From Calditrichota bacterium (GTDB lineage: Bacteria > Zhuqueibacterota > Zhuqueibacteria > Residuimicrobiales > Krinioviventaceae): 10,894 bases of DNA. Made by a program: the position numbers and the translations under genes. The first letter of the stretch is position 1; each line of letters begins with the position of its first letter. The stretch covers positions 1 to 10,894 of the forward strand of contig RPQV01000062.1 of the NCBI GenBank assembly GCA_003818595.1, given 5' to 3'. Below the pieces are notes generated by a model, which worked only from the letters and a program-made list of their open reading frames with translations, made no database searches and had not been told where the DNA came from. This document shows positions 1 through 7,217 of the stretch, piece by piece.

Positions 1-1
1 A

Positions 2-757
2 GGCTTATTGCTGAAGGAAAGAATAATGGAGTTTCGGCAGCAATACGCCGATTTGCCGTTTGACCATCAATTGCGACGGCGATTTGCCGAAACGGAACTG
101 CTGCTGAATGAGAGTGAATCAGCGCTGAAAAACAATAATTACCTGCGCGCCTCCACTCTGATTCAAGAGTCCGAGTCAAAGCTGGGTGTGGTTGATCAAC
201 AGGTGACTGCTTATTTGGACGCCTATCTGAGGCAGCTTCCCCAGTGGCGGCGATGGGCAGAAGAAACCATCACTTGGTCGAGAGAAAACTCTGCTTGTGT
301 TTTGATTGTCAATAAATTGGAACGCAAGCTTTATGTTTATGAAAGCGGAAAACCAAGCAGTGAATTTTCAGTTGAATTTGGTCCCAATTGGATCGGTCCC
401 AAAAAGCAGCGCGGTGACGGCAGAACACCTGAGGGTCAATATCATATCCGTAAAAAGAAAGAACATCAGCAGACTGCTTATTATCTGGCTTTGGAAATTG
501 ACTATCCCAATGAAGACGATCAAAAAGAATTCGAGCGAGCGCAGGGGAGAGGGGAGATCAGCAGCAATGCGCATATTGGCGGGTTGATTGAAATACATGG
601 TGAAGGCGGGAGAGGACTGAATTGGACTGAGGGCTGCGTTGCCCTCAAAAATGGCGATATGGAGAAATTATTCATGTTTGTTCAAGTAGGAACTCCTGTC
701 ACGATTGTGGGTTCTTTAAATGGTCAAAAGAAAAATACTTTTCGCGCCAAAAAATGA
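2..757 (+). CDS. L,D-transpeptidase (YkuD) family protein, 5' end probably outside window
   Basis: The C-terminal half is a YkuD catalytic domain. These enzymes cross-link peptidoglycan stem peptides, attach proteins to them, or in some relatives cut such bonds, all outside the cytoplasm. Numbering from the ATG at 26, it shows IEIHG (His191) and WTEGCVALKN with the catalytic Cys204, followed by a typical DMxxLF...GTPVTIVGS ending. The residue two before the Cys is Glu where many YkuD proteins have His; the W-T-x-G-C-x-A-L form is, as I recall, usual in a YafK/COG3034-like branch. Residues 1-90 are charged and look helical. An ATG at 26 has AAGGAAAG 4 nt upstream and could be the start, but it gives no signal peptide, which is odd for an envelope enzyme. 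The frame stays open to the left edge, so a longer protein with an upstream export signal is likely. The next gene follows after 10 nt. Family call is firm; exact reaction is not. Confidence 0.85.
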   Translation, partial: GLLLKERIMEFRQQYADLPFDHQLRRRFAETELLLNESESALKNNNYLRASTLIQESESKLGVVDQQVTAYLDAYLRQLPQWRRWAEETITWSRENSACVLIVNKLERKLYVYESGKPSSEFSVEFGPNWIGPKKQRGDGRTPEGQYHIRKKKEHQQTAYYLALEIDYPNEDDQKEFERAQGRGEISSNAHIGGLIEIHGEGGRGLNWTEGCVALKNGDMEKLFMFVQVGTPVTIVGSLNGQKKNTFRAKK

Positions 758-767
758 GTGATTTATA

Positions 768-1526
768 GTGAACATTGATTCGCAACAAGAAAGGGTGGGC
801 AATCTGCCGGAAGAAGAAACAATATCGATACCCGGGCAAAAATCGCCATCGACCAGAAAACCTTCCATCTTTATTAGTTTATTGGCAGGGACAGTCGCGA
901 TTATTGTTATTACGGTCTTGCTTACTGTCATTGCTGATCGGTTTCGCGATCTTTTTATTGCCCTTCTGCCGGTCAAGTCGGCGCCCGCGATGACGATGAC
1001 TGAAAAACAATATGCCAAAGAATTACAGAATCAAAAGCGGCTCATCGATTCCCAGAAAAAGAAATTAAAAGGATTCACTCCCGTACAAAATTATCTCATC
1101 ATCAACAGTTCCGAAAACAAGATCATATTGATGAAGGGGAATAAGGTCCTCCATGAAGGATTGTGCTCTACCGGTAGTTATACCGTTTTAAAAACTTCTG
1201 ACGGCAAGGAAAAATGGGTTTTTCAAACACCGCGCGGTATGTTGCGGGTGCAGAATAAATTGGTGGACCCGGTATGGAGAATGCCGGATTGGGCATTCAT
1301 CGAAGAGGGGTTGCCAGTACCGCCGCCTTTTGCGGCTGAGCGATATGAATACAATGTGTTGGGCGACTATGCACTAGATCTCGGACGTGGTTATCTCATT
1401 CATGGGACTCTGTACAAACGTTTCCTGGGTATGCCGGTCACTCATGGTTGTGTGCGGTTGGGAGACCAAGAGTTGAAAATTGTTTATGATAGTCTCTCGA
1501 TCGGTTCCAGAGTTTTCATTTATTAA
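768..1526 (+). CDS. membrane-anchored L,D-transpeptidase (YkuD domain)
   Basis: A 252-aa protein predicted to cross-link or modify peptidoglycan from the outer face of the inner membrane. Residues 1-33 are a polar tail, about 34-56 a single hydrophobic membrane segment, 78-101 a short charged helix, and 105-252 the YkuD catalytic domain. The domain holds TPRGMLRVQNK (154-164), the PVW..PDW stretch (168-175), IHG with His212, and the catalytic THGCVRL with Cys228, so the active site looks intact. This is the standard [ST]HGC form, unlike the preceding gene, so the two are diverged rather than a recent duplication. The start is GTG at 768 because an in-frame stop lies at 759-761; no good Shine-Dalgarno is seen, and translation may be coupled to the upstream gene 10 nt away. 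Substrate and any accessory partner are unknown. Confidence 0.9.
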   Translation: MNIDSQQERVGNLPEEETISIPGQKSPSTRKPSIFISLLAGTVAIIVITVLLTVIADRFRDLFIALLPVKSAPAMTMTEKQYAKELQNQKRLIDSQKKKLKGFTPVQNYLIINSSENKIILMKGNKVLHEGLCSTGSYTVLKTSDGKEKWVFQTPRGMLRVQNKLVDPVWRMPDWAFIEEGLPVPPPFAAERYEYNVLGDYALDLGRGYLIHGTLYKRFLGMPVTHGCVRLGDQELKIVYDSLSIGSRVFIY

Positions 1527-1566
1527 GGAAACGTTCTATGTGTTGTATTTTAAATGGGGAGGATGA

Positions 1567-2385
1567 ATGAAACCTGAGGCTCATAACACAGGGAAAAAGC
1601 ATGCCGGACGAATTACGTTGTTGAGTGTTTTAATGGTGACGGTTCTGCTGATCTCATTCATCATTATCCTGCCTGTTGTCGTTTATATGAGAGAAAACAA
1701 GCTCCTTGAAAAACAGAAAAGTCAAATTGACAGTTTGACAACCGTTTCCGCGGCTGAATCAATGCGTGATGCTGCTGAGACACTTCATGCGTTACGGTTT
1801 GAGGATGCACGATTGAAAGCCCAGATTCAGCTGACTCGTCTGGATTCAATTTATCTGTTCATCAATCTGGTAGACAGCTTTGTCGCCATTCAAATTCGAG
1901 GCGTCACTCTGCGCGAGAGCAAATTATCCGAGTTTTATGTCTCTTCAATCTTTGAACATAAAAGACAGAGTGCGGACATTTACGAGTGGATGGCGACCCC
2001 CTTTGTGGCGCACCATTCGTGGAGCAGCTTTGTCAAGCACCCGTTCAAATTAAAAAATGCGCCCAAGGATACCCTGGAAGCGCTGCAGATGAAACAGGAT
2101 ATCATGCAGCCGGAACCCATTGACGGCTACTGCCGTATTTTATTTGACCGGTCGATTCTGGTGAAAATGAATCAAATTGAAAAGCCTTCTTTCGATGGGC
2201 GTCTGTTAAAGCTCAAATACGATTTTGCTTTTTTTTACGATATGACGAAAGAGCTGTTGAACGCGCTCATTCATCTCGAATCGCCTCCACTGCGGCTGAC
2301 GATTGATCTCCATCTACCTCAGAATGATATCATCTCCATGTATCGTGCTTTACCCTATAATTGTTCGATGACGCTCGTTTTTTAG
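1567..2385 (+). CDS. unknown single-pass membrane protein with coiled-coil-like segment
   Basis: I do not recognise this 272-aa protein. Residues 1-15 are basic, 16-40 form one strongly hydrophobic membrane segment, and 41-93 are rich in charged and leucine/isoleucine residues with a heptad-like pattern, suggesting a coiled coil just outside the membrane. Residues 94-272 are a mixed domain with no motif I can name; it contains the hydrophobic runs IYLFINLVDSFVAIQI (95-110) and LKYDFAFFYDM (216-226). The topology (short basic N-terminus in, bulk out) suggests a periplasmic domain. The start ATG has GGGGAGG 4 nt upstream, a strong site. It lies 40 nt after two L,D-transpeptidase genes, so a role in the envelope, perhaps as a scaffold or partner of those enzymes, is a guess from context only. 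Confidence 0.8.
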   Translation: MKPEAHNTGKKHAGRITLLSVLMVTVLLISFIIILPVVVYMRENKLLEKQKSQIDSLTTVSAAESMRDAAETLHALRFEDARLKAQIQLTRLDSIYLFINLVDSFVAIQIRGVTLRESKLSEFYVSSIFEHKRQSADIYEWMATPFVAHHSWSSFVKHPFKLKNAPKDTLEALQMKQDIMQPEPIDGYCRILFDRSILVKMNQIEKPSFDGRLLKLKYDFAFFYDMTKELLNALIHLESPPLRLTIDLHLPQNDIISMYRALPYNCSMTLVF

Positions 2386-2420
2386 TGGCCTCGACCCGGA
2401 CTTGGTCATTCAGAAATGTT

Positions 2421-2449
2421 TTGTTATTCAACATGAAATTGGCGATATT
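2421..2449 (+). promoter_or_regulatory. possible sigma-70-like promoter for the aldo/keto reductase gene
   Basis: TTGTTA (2421-2426) and GATATT (2444-2449) each match 4 of 6 consensus bases and are exactly 17 nt apart, in the 105-nt gap before the reductase start. Such matches are common by chance in AT-rich DNA, and the host's promoter consensus is unknown. Confidence 0.2.
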
Positions 2450-2490
2450 TCGGCAAGTGTTTATGCTGAACAGTCATGAAGCGAGGGTTT

Positions 2491-3468
2491 ATGAAATTTC
2501 GTGCTTTGGGGAAAACGGATTTTTCTGTTTCAGAAATTGGATTTGGCGCTTGGGCGATCGGAGAGAGTTGGTGGGGAGAACAGCCGGAAAACGAATCGAT
2601 CCGCGCCCTTCATCGCGCCATTGATTTGGGCATCAATTTTATCGACACCGCTGCAGGCTATGGCAACGGCAGGAGTGAAAAGCTGATTGCCCGTGTTTTG
2701 GCGGATAGAAGCGAAAAGGTGATGGTGGCGACCAAAACTCCACCATTGCCGGGTCCTTGGCCTCCCAGTCCTTATTGTCACGTCGAAGATCGCTATCCCG
2801 AGAGCTATCTTCGCAAAAATATCGAAGAACGGTTGCGAAACCTGAATACTGACTGCATTGATGTGTTGCAGCTTCATACATGGACTCGCGCCTGGAATAA
2901 AAATCCTCGTCCTTTCGAAATACTCCGAAAGATGCAGCAGGAGGGCAAGATTCGTTTTGTAGGTGTCTCGACTCCGGAGCATGATCAGAATGGCGTCATT
3001 GATTTGATGAGAAATGGATATGTAGACACGGTTCAAGTGATTTACAACATCTTTGAACAGGAACCCGCTGCCGAGTTGCTGCCGGCGGCGCTGGAGCATG
3101 AGGTCGGGATCATTGTTCGAGTTGTCTTTGATGAGGGGATATTAACAGGCAAGTACGATAAAAATACGCATTTCCCGGAAAATGACTTTCGCACGCGTTA
3201 TTTTGCCGGCGATCGGTTATTGCGCGCGGTTGAGCGGGTGGAGAAAATTCGTGCGGACATCAAAGATACCTCACTGACGCTGCCGCAAACGGCGATTAAA
3301 TTTGCTCTCATGCATCCTGCAGTGAGTACAGTTATTCCGGGCATACGAAACGTAACCCAGGCTGAGGAGAATGCCGGTGTCAGTGAACTGGATGATTTGA
3401 CTCCAGAATTGATGAATCGCCTGCGCGGTCATTACTGGCTGCGCGCTTTTTGGTATGGTGGGAAATAG
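2491..3468 (+). CDS. aldo/keto reductase family oxidoreductase
   Basis: A 325-aa cytoplasmic NAD(P)H-dependent oxidoreductase of the aldo/keto reductase superfamily, which reduces carbonyl groups on a (beta/alpha)8 barrel. The N-terminal motif LGKTDFSVSEIGFGAWAIG (6-24) is typical. The four catalytic residues are present: Asp52 and Tyr57 in IDTAAGYG, Lys82 in ATKTPP and His129 in LQLHTW. The cofactor-binding signature IPGIRNVTQAEEN (282-294) is also clear. I chose ATG 2491 because GAGGG precedes it and MKFRALG is the usual family start; an in-frame ATG at 2476 would add five residues but has no ribosome binding site. A methyltransferase gene follows 20 nt downstream, probably in the same transcript. 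The substrate is not predictable; members act on sugars, steroids, aldehydes and quinones. Confidence 0.93.
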   Translation: MKFRALGKTDFSVSEIGFGAWAIGESWWGEQPENESIRALHRAIDLGINFIDTAAGYGNGRSEKLIARVLADRSEKVMVATKTPPLPGPWPPSPYCHVEDRYPESYLRKNIEERLRNLNTDCIDVLQLHTWTRAWNKNPRPFEILRKMQQEGKIRFVGVSTPEHDQNGVIDLMRNGYVDTVQVIYNIFEQEPAAELLPAALEHEVGIIVRVVFDEGILTGKYDKNTHFPENDFRTRYFAGDRLLRAVERVEKIRADIKDTSLTLPQTAIKFALMHPAVSTVIPGIRNVTQAEENAGVSELDDLTPELMNRLRGHYWLRAFWYGGK

Positions 3469-3488
3469 TGAAAGTGAGTTAGAAATAT

Positions 3489-4040
3489 ATGGCCCAGGAT
3501 ACACCGATCACCAATATTGCTTTTCAAGGCATGAAATTTTCCTACAAGGCCCGAGATCTGCTCAAGCCGAGGCAAATTCTGCTGAGTGAAGTGCCCATCA
3601 AGCCGGCGGATTATGTGTTGGATTATGGTTGCGGTACGGGAAGTTATTCATTTATTATTTCCAAGATCGTGGGGGATGCCGGTCGTGTTTATGCTCTCGA
3701 TATTCACCCGTTGGCGATCAAACATGTTGAGAATCTGGTGCGCAATCGCGGGATCACCAACATGATTACGATATTGTCTGATTGTGATACGGGGCTCGCG
3801 GAGAATAGTGTGGATGTCATTTTATTATTCGATATTTTTCATATGTTCAGTGATCCTAACCGAAATCTTGCGGAATTGGCGAGAATTCTAAAGGATGACG
3901 GCATTTTATCTTTTTCGGATGTGCATATGAATGAAAAGGCTATTATTGATGGAATGACGGCAGGGAATCTGTTTCGATTTATGGGGAGAGGCGAATATGT
4001 TTTCAGTTTCGGCAAGGCGGCAGATCGAAATATCTCTTGA
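3489..4040 (+). CDS. class I SAM-dependent methyltransferase
   Basis: A 183-aa protein with the Rossmann-fold methyltransferase core. Motif I is VLDYGCGTG (43-51), the acidic residue that usually contacts the SAM ribose is Asp71 in VYALDIHP, TILSDCDTGL (94-103) is the third-strand region, and VILLFDIFHMFSDP (110-123) covers motif IV. The opening FSYKARDLLKPRQILLSEV and the closing SFSDVHMNE...YVFSFGK resemble a small family, seen in archaea and deep-branching bacteria as I recall, so the protein looks full length. No additional substrate-binding domain is present. ATG 3489 lies 20 nt after the reductase; only a weak purine-rich stretch precedes it, so coupled expression is likely. The methyl acceptor is unknown: a small molecule is more likely than nucleic acid given the size, but that is inference. 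Confidence 0.88.
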   Translation: MAQDTPITNIAFQGMKFSYKARDLLKPRQILLSEVPIKPADYVLDYGCGTGSYSFIISKIVGDAGRVYALDIHPLAIKHVENLVRNRGITNMITILSDCDTGLAENSVDVILLFDIFHMFSDPNRNLAELARILKDDGILSFSDVHMNEKAIIDGMTAGNLFRFMGRGEYVFSFGKAADRNIS

Positions 4041-4118
4041 TTTGCAGTCGGAATATGGTTAAATTTTAGCGTTATTTTGAAATTTGTGCTCGTCGACCAT
4101 TGTTAAATCATATCCTGA

Positions 4119-4130
4119 TTTTGATCAAAA
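4119..4130. promoter_or_regulatory. 12-bp perfect palindrome in the rib operon leader, possible operator
   Basis: TTTTGATCAAAA reads the same on both strands. It lies 49 nt before the ribD start, in the only sizeable gap upstream of the operon. It overlaps TTGATC (4121-4126), which with TTGAAT (4143-4148, 16-nt spacing) could be a weak -35/-10 pair, so a dimeric repressor or activator might bind here. Chance occurrence is quite possible. Confidence 0.25.
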
Positions 4131-4166
4131 GCGCCCTTTCAATTGAATAACGCAGAACAGGTGATT

Positions 4167-4175
4167 AAGGTGATC
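4167..4175 (+). promoter_or_regulatory. extended ribosome binding site of ribD
   Basis: AAGGTGATC lies 4 nt before GTG 4180. Its GGTGATC part is fully complementary to the conserved GAUCACC segment of the 16S rRNA 3' tail. In that register the canonical GGAGG position falls about 9 nt before the start. This supports the GTG start over later codons. Confidence 0.7.
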
Positions 4176-4179
4176 CCAA

Positions 4180-5310
4180 GTGCCTCATAATGTACGAAAG
4201 GAAGTCTCAGAAGCTGATATTCTATTCATGAAACGCGCATTGGCGCTTGCGGAAAAAGGACGTGGTGCGGTGTCGCCCAATCCAATGGTAGGGGCAGTGA
4301 TTGTTAAGGATCAGAAGGTTGTTGGTGAAGGATATCATCGGGCATATGGTCAAGCTCATGCCGAAGTGAATGCAATAAATGCAGCCGGCGACGCCGCTGT
4401 CGGTGGAACACTTTATGTAACACTTGAACCCTGTCATCATACAGGCAAAACAGGTCCGTGCACACGGCTTATCTTTGAATCCGGCATTGCCCGGGTGGTG
4501 GTTGCAATGGTGGATCCCAATCCGATTGTCATGGGCCAGGGGATCAATTTTTTACGCTCGAAAGGCATTCCGGTAACCGAAAATGTTCTCGAGGAAAAGG
4601 CACGCGAGCTTAATCGCGGTTATATCAAGCATGTAACCACCGGGAAACCATTCATTCTCCTCAAAGTTGCTCAAACCCTGGATGGGAGAATCGCTACCAG
4701 CACCGGTCATTCGCGTTGGGTAACCGGTGAGGACGCGCGAATATATGTTCATCGTATGAGATCAGAAAATGACGCTGTGCTCGTCGGCATCGGAACGGTG
4801 CTCGCTGATGATCCTCATCTCACGGTACGCAAGGTCAAAGGACCTTCCCCCAAACGTATCCTGCTCGACAGCCAATTACGCGTGCCTTTGGATGCCAATA
4901 TTTTGGCCGACGACTATCCACAAAAGACGGTGATTTTCACAACGCCGTTGGCATCTAAAGAAAAAATAAGTCGAATTTCCGAACGGGGTTGTACTGTTAT
5001 AAGTCTCGATGCTGATGAAAGGGGCTGGATCACTCAAGAGCTGATCTGGAAAACGCTCGGGTCTCTCGGATTTACCAGCGTTTTGGTTGAAGGCGGAAGC
5101 AGGGTGCATACAGAATGTATAAAATCGGGATTTGTCGATGAGATTGTTTTTTTCATTGCCCCCAAGCTGATGGGCGCCGGACTCGATTCAATTGGTGATT
5201 TGGAAATCCGCAACGTGAATTCCGCCTTGGAACTGGAGGATGTGAAGATTCGCCGATTTGAAAAAGATATCATGATCAATGCCAAGTTAAAAAAAGGCAG
5301 CGGAGTTTAG
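4180..5310 (+). CDS. ribD: bifunctional riboflavin deaminase/reductase RibD
   Basis: A 376-aa cytoplasmic enzyme for the second and third steps of riboflavin synthesis: it deaminates the diaminopyrimidinone product of GTP cyclohydrolase II, then reduces the ribose side chain with NADPH. The N-terminal deaminase domain (about 14-150) has the zinc and catalytic motif HAE (His60, Glu62) and PCHHTGKTGPC (Cys85, Cys94). The C-terminal reductase domain (about 155-375) has KVAQTLDGRIA (162-172), HSRWVTGEDAR (177-187), the DAVLVGIGTVLADDP loop (198-212) and VLVEGGSRVH (301-310). Length is normal for a fused RibD. The GTG start is backed by a strong binding site. It is the first gene of the rib operon; ribE follows after 7 nt. 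Confidence 0.97.
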   Translation: MPHNVRKEVSEADILFMKRALALAEKGRGAVSPNPMVGAVIVKDQKVVGEGYHRAYGQAHAEVNAINAAGDAAVGGTLYVTLEPCHHTGKTGPCTRLIFESGIARVVVAMVDPNPIVMGQGINFLRSKGIPVTENVLEEKARELNRGYIKHVTTGKPFILLKVAQTLDGRIATSTGHSRWVTGEDARIYVHRMRSENDAVLVGIGTVLADDPHLTVRKVKGPSPKRILLDSQLRVPLDANILADDYPQKTVIFTTPLASKEKISRISERGCTVISLDADERGWITQELIWKTLGSLGFTSVLVEGGSRVHTECIKSGFVDEIVFFIAPKLMGAGLDSIGDLEIRNVNSALELEDVKIRRFEKDIMINAKLKKGSGV

Positions 5311-5317
5311 TGATCCC

Positions 5318-5980
5318 ATGTTTACCGGGTTGGTTGAAGAGGTCGGCAGTATTGCCTCGATCCGACAACAGGAAACGGGGCGGATTTTTCGAATACAGGC
5401 GGATACAGTCTTGCGAGATGTTCACATCGGCGACAGTATTCTCGTCGATGGAGTTTGTTTGACCGTGGTGACATTCTCTGCTGCGGCATTCGATGTTGAG
5501 GCCGTGGAGGAAACCCTGCATCGATCTACATTGTCCGCGAAAAAGGCTGGAGATCGCGTCAATTTAGAGCGGGCTATGGCCGCGAATGGCCGCTTTGGCG
5601 GTCATTTTGTTCAAGGCCATATTGACGGCAAGGGAGAGGTGGTGAGCTTGGAAAATCGTTCTCCCGGATTTTGGATCACGATACAATTACCGAATTCTCT
5701 GTTGCATTATGTGGTTGAAAAAGGATCGATTGCCGTTGACGGAATCAGCCTGACCGTTGCACAAGTGAAGAGTGATCAAGTCTCCATTGCCGTCATCCCG
5801 CACACGTGGCGAAGCACGACCCTGTGTGAGAAAAAACAGGGTGAATCATTAAATATTGAGACGGATGTTATTGCAAAATATATCTTTAAATTAATTGAAC
5901 CGGCACGTTTTTCACCAGGCGTGACGTGGAACAAGTTGTACAGCTCGGGATTTACAGAAATAGACAATGAAAACGTTTAA
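5318..5980 (+). CDS. ribE: riboflavin synthase, alpha chain
   Basis: A 220-aa enzyme for the last step, the dismutation of two 6,7-dimethyl-8-ribityllumazine molecules into riboflavin and a pyrimidine that is recycled. It starts with the hallmark MFTGLVEE and contains the two homologous barrel repeats expected. Repeat 1 (about 1-97) has GDSILVDGVCLTV (38-50) and repeat 2 (about 98-190) has KGSIAVDGISLTV (135-147). The linker GGHFVQGHIDGKG (94-106) is typical. Cys48 and Ser41, in positions conserved in the N-terminal barrel, are present. GTGATC directly overlaps the ribD stop and ends 2 nt before the ATG, giving a shifted but well-placed binding site. The 3' end overlaps ribBA by 14 nt, pointing to coupled translation. 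The gene is called ribE in Gram-positive and ribC in some other naming schemes. Confidence 0.97.
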   Translation: MFTGLVEEVGSIASIRQQETGRIFRIQADTVLRDVHIGDSILVDGVCLTVVTFSAAAFDVEAVEETLHRSTLSAKKAGDRVNLERAMAANGRFGGHFVQGHIDGKGEVVSLENRSPGFWITIQLPNSLLHYVVEKGSIAVDGISLTVAQVKSDQVSIAVIPHTWRSTTLCEKKQGESLNIETDVIAKYIFKLIEPARFSPGVTWNKLYSSGFTEIDNENV

Positions 5981-7196
5981 TACCATTCCAGAAGCCGTTG
6001 AGGATTTAAAAAACGGACGTGTTGTCATCGTCGCGGATGACGAAGACCGGGAGAACGAAGGTGATTTTATACTTTTGGCGGAAAAAACGACTCCTGAAAA
6101 CATAAACTTTATGGCAAAATATGGTCGAGGCCTTGTGTGCGTCGGCATGACTGAAGAACGCTTATCCGCGTTGGAAATCTACTCAATGGTGCAATGTAAT
6201 ACTGCATTAATGGGTACTAAATTCACCGTCTCAGTTGATGCTAAAAACGGCATCAGCACCGGCATCTCCGCCGCTGATCGTGCAAAAACCATACTCGATT
6301 TGGTCGATTCCAAAGCCAAACCTTATGATTTTGCCCGCCCTGGCCATGTGTTTCCGATCACTGCAGCCAAAGGAGGAGTTTTGAAGCGGGCAGGACACAC
6401 GGAAGCCGCTGTCGATCTGGCTATTTTGGCCGGCGCCCAGCCCGCCGGGGTCTTGTGTGAAATTCTGAATGATGACGGCTCAATGGCACGATTGCCGCAA
6501 CTTTATGAACTGGCCCAAAAATTCGATCTCAAACTCATCACTGTTAAAGATTTGATCGCCTATCGCCATCGCACAGAGGTGTTGATTGAAAATGTCGCCT
6601 CTTCATCTTTCCCAACCAAATATGGCGATTTTCAGTTACGGGTTTTTCAAAGCAAGTTGGATGGTAAAGAACATCTTGCCATCTGCAAAGGAACGTGGAG
6701 ACCCGAAGATGCCGTGCTCGTTCGTGTACATTCCGAATGTATCACCGGTGATTTGTTCGGTTCACTGCGATGCGACTGCGGAGATCAGCTGGTTCAAGCA
6801 TTAAGAACGATAGAAAGAGAAGGCCGGGGAGTGGTCCTTTATATGAGGCAGGAAGGGCGGGGAATAGGCTTATCCAATAAAATTCGTGCTTATCATCTTC
6901 AGGACGGAGGGAAAGACACGGTTGAAGCGAATGAAGAACTCGGCTTTGCCGCAGATCTGCGCGATTACGGCATTGGGGCGCAGATTCTCTCTGAATTGGG
7001 AATTCATAACATTTGCCTGCTCACCAACAATCCTAAAAAGATCGTCGGACTTGAGGGATATGGTCTTAAAGTGGTCCAACGTTTACCGATTGAAATCCAG
7101 CCCAATTCGGTTAATGAACAATATTTAAAAACAAAACGGGATAAACTCGGACATATGATACTTTTAGATGAAACCTACGGGATTAATCAAGGTTAA
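5967..7196 (+). CDS. ribBA: bifunctional DHBP synthase / GTP cyclohydrolase II RibBA
   Basis: A 409-aa fusion that supplies both precursors of riboflavin. The N-terminal domain (1-200) is 3,4-dihydroxy-2-butanone 4-phosphate synthase, acting on ribulose 5-phosphate; it shows the acidic metal-binding cluster DDEDRENEGDF (24-34), STGISAADRA (97-106), FARPGHVFP (122-130) and RAGHTEAAVDL (141-151) with His144. The C-terminal domain (about 205-405) is GTP cyclohydrolase II; it has HSECITGDLFGSLRCDCGD with the three zinc cysteines Cys258, Cys269 and Cys271, YMRQEGRGIGL (292-302), RDYGIGAQIL (332-341) and LTNNPKKI (352-359). Both active sites look intact, whereas some RibBA proteins elsewhere have lost one activity. 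The ATG lies within the end of ribE with no clear binding site of its own, so re-initiation after ribE is likely. Confidence 0.97.
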   Translation: MKTFNTIPEAVEDLKNGRVVIVADDEDRENEGDFILLAEKTTPENINFMAKYGRGLVCVGMTEERLSALEIYSMVQCNTALMGTKFTVSVDAKNGISTGISAADRAKTILDLVDSKAKPYDFARPGHVFPITAAKGGVLKRAGHTEAAVDLAILAGAQPAGVLCEILNDDGSMARLPQLYELAQKFDLKLITVKDLIAYRHRTEVLIENVASSSFPTKYGDFQLRVFQSKLDGKEHLAICKGTWRPEDAVLVRVHSECITGDLFGSLRCDCGDQLVQALRTIEREGRGVVLYMRQEGRGIGLSNKIRAYHLQDGGKDTVEANEELGFAADLRDYGIGAQILSELGIHNICLLTNNPKKIVGLEGYGLKVVQRLPIEIQPNSVNEQYLKTKRDKLGHMILLDETYGINQG

Positions 7197-7206
7197 AAAA
7201 TTAGAT

Positions 7207-7210
7207 AGGA
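7207..7210 (+). promoter_or_regulatory. ribosome binding site of ribH
   Basis: AGGA lies 7 nt before ATG 7218, in the 21-nt gap after ribBA. It is short but well placed, so ribH can be initiated independently rather than only by coupling. Confidence 0.5.
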
Positions 7211-7217
7211 TAAAGAT

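Noticed and set aside
2416..2435. Terminator after the unknown membrane protein
   Set aside because: Only a weak ATGTT/AACAT 5-bp stem with no T-run follows.
2361..2624. + strand frame spanning the end of the unknown membrane protein and the start of the reductase
   Set aside because: It overlaps both genes in a different frame, lacks a binding site and has no recognisable motif.
2530..3099. Long reading frame on the - strand (189 codons)
   Set aside because: It lies fully inside the aldo/keto reductase gene, whose catalytic tetrad and cofactor motif are intact; the - strand translation shows no family motif.
4041..4179. FMN riboswitch before ribD
   Set aside because: Looked for the conserved RFN segments and found none; the leader is also AT-rich and short.
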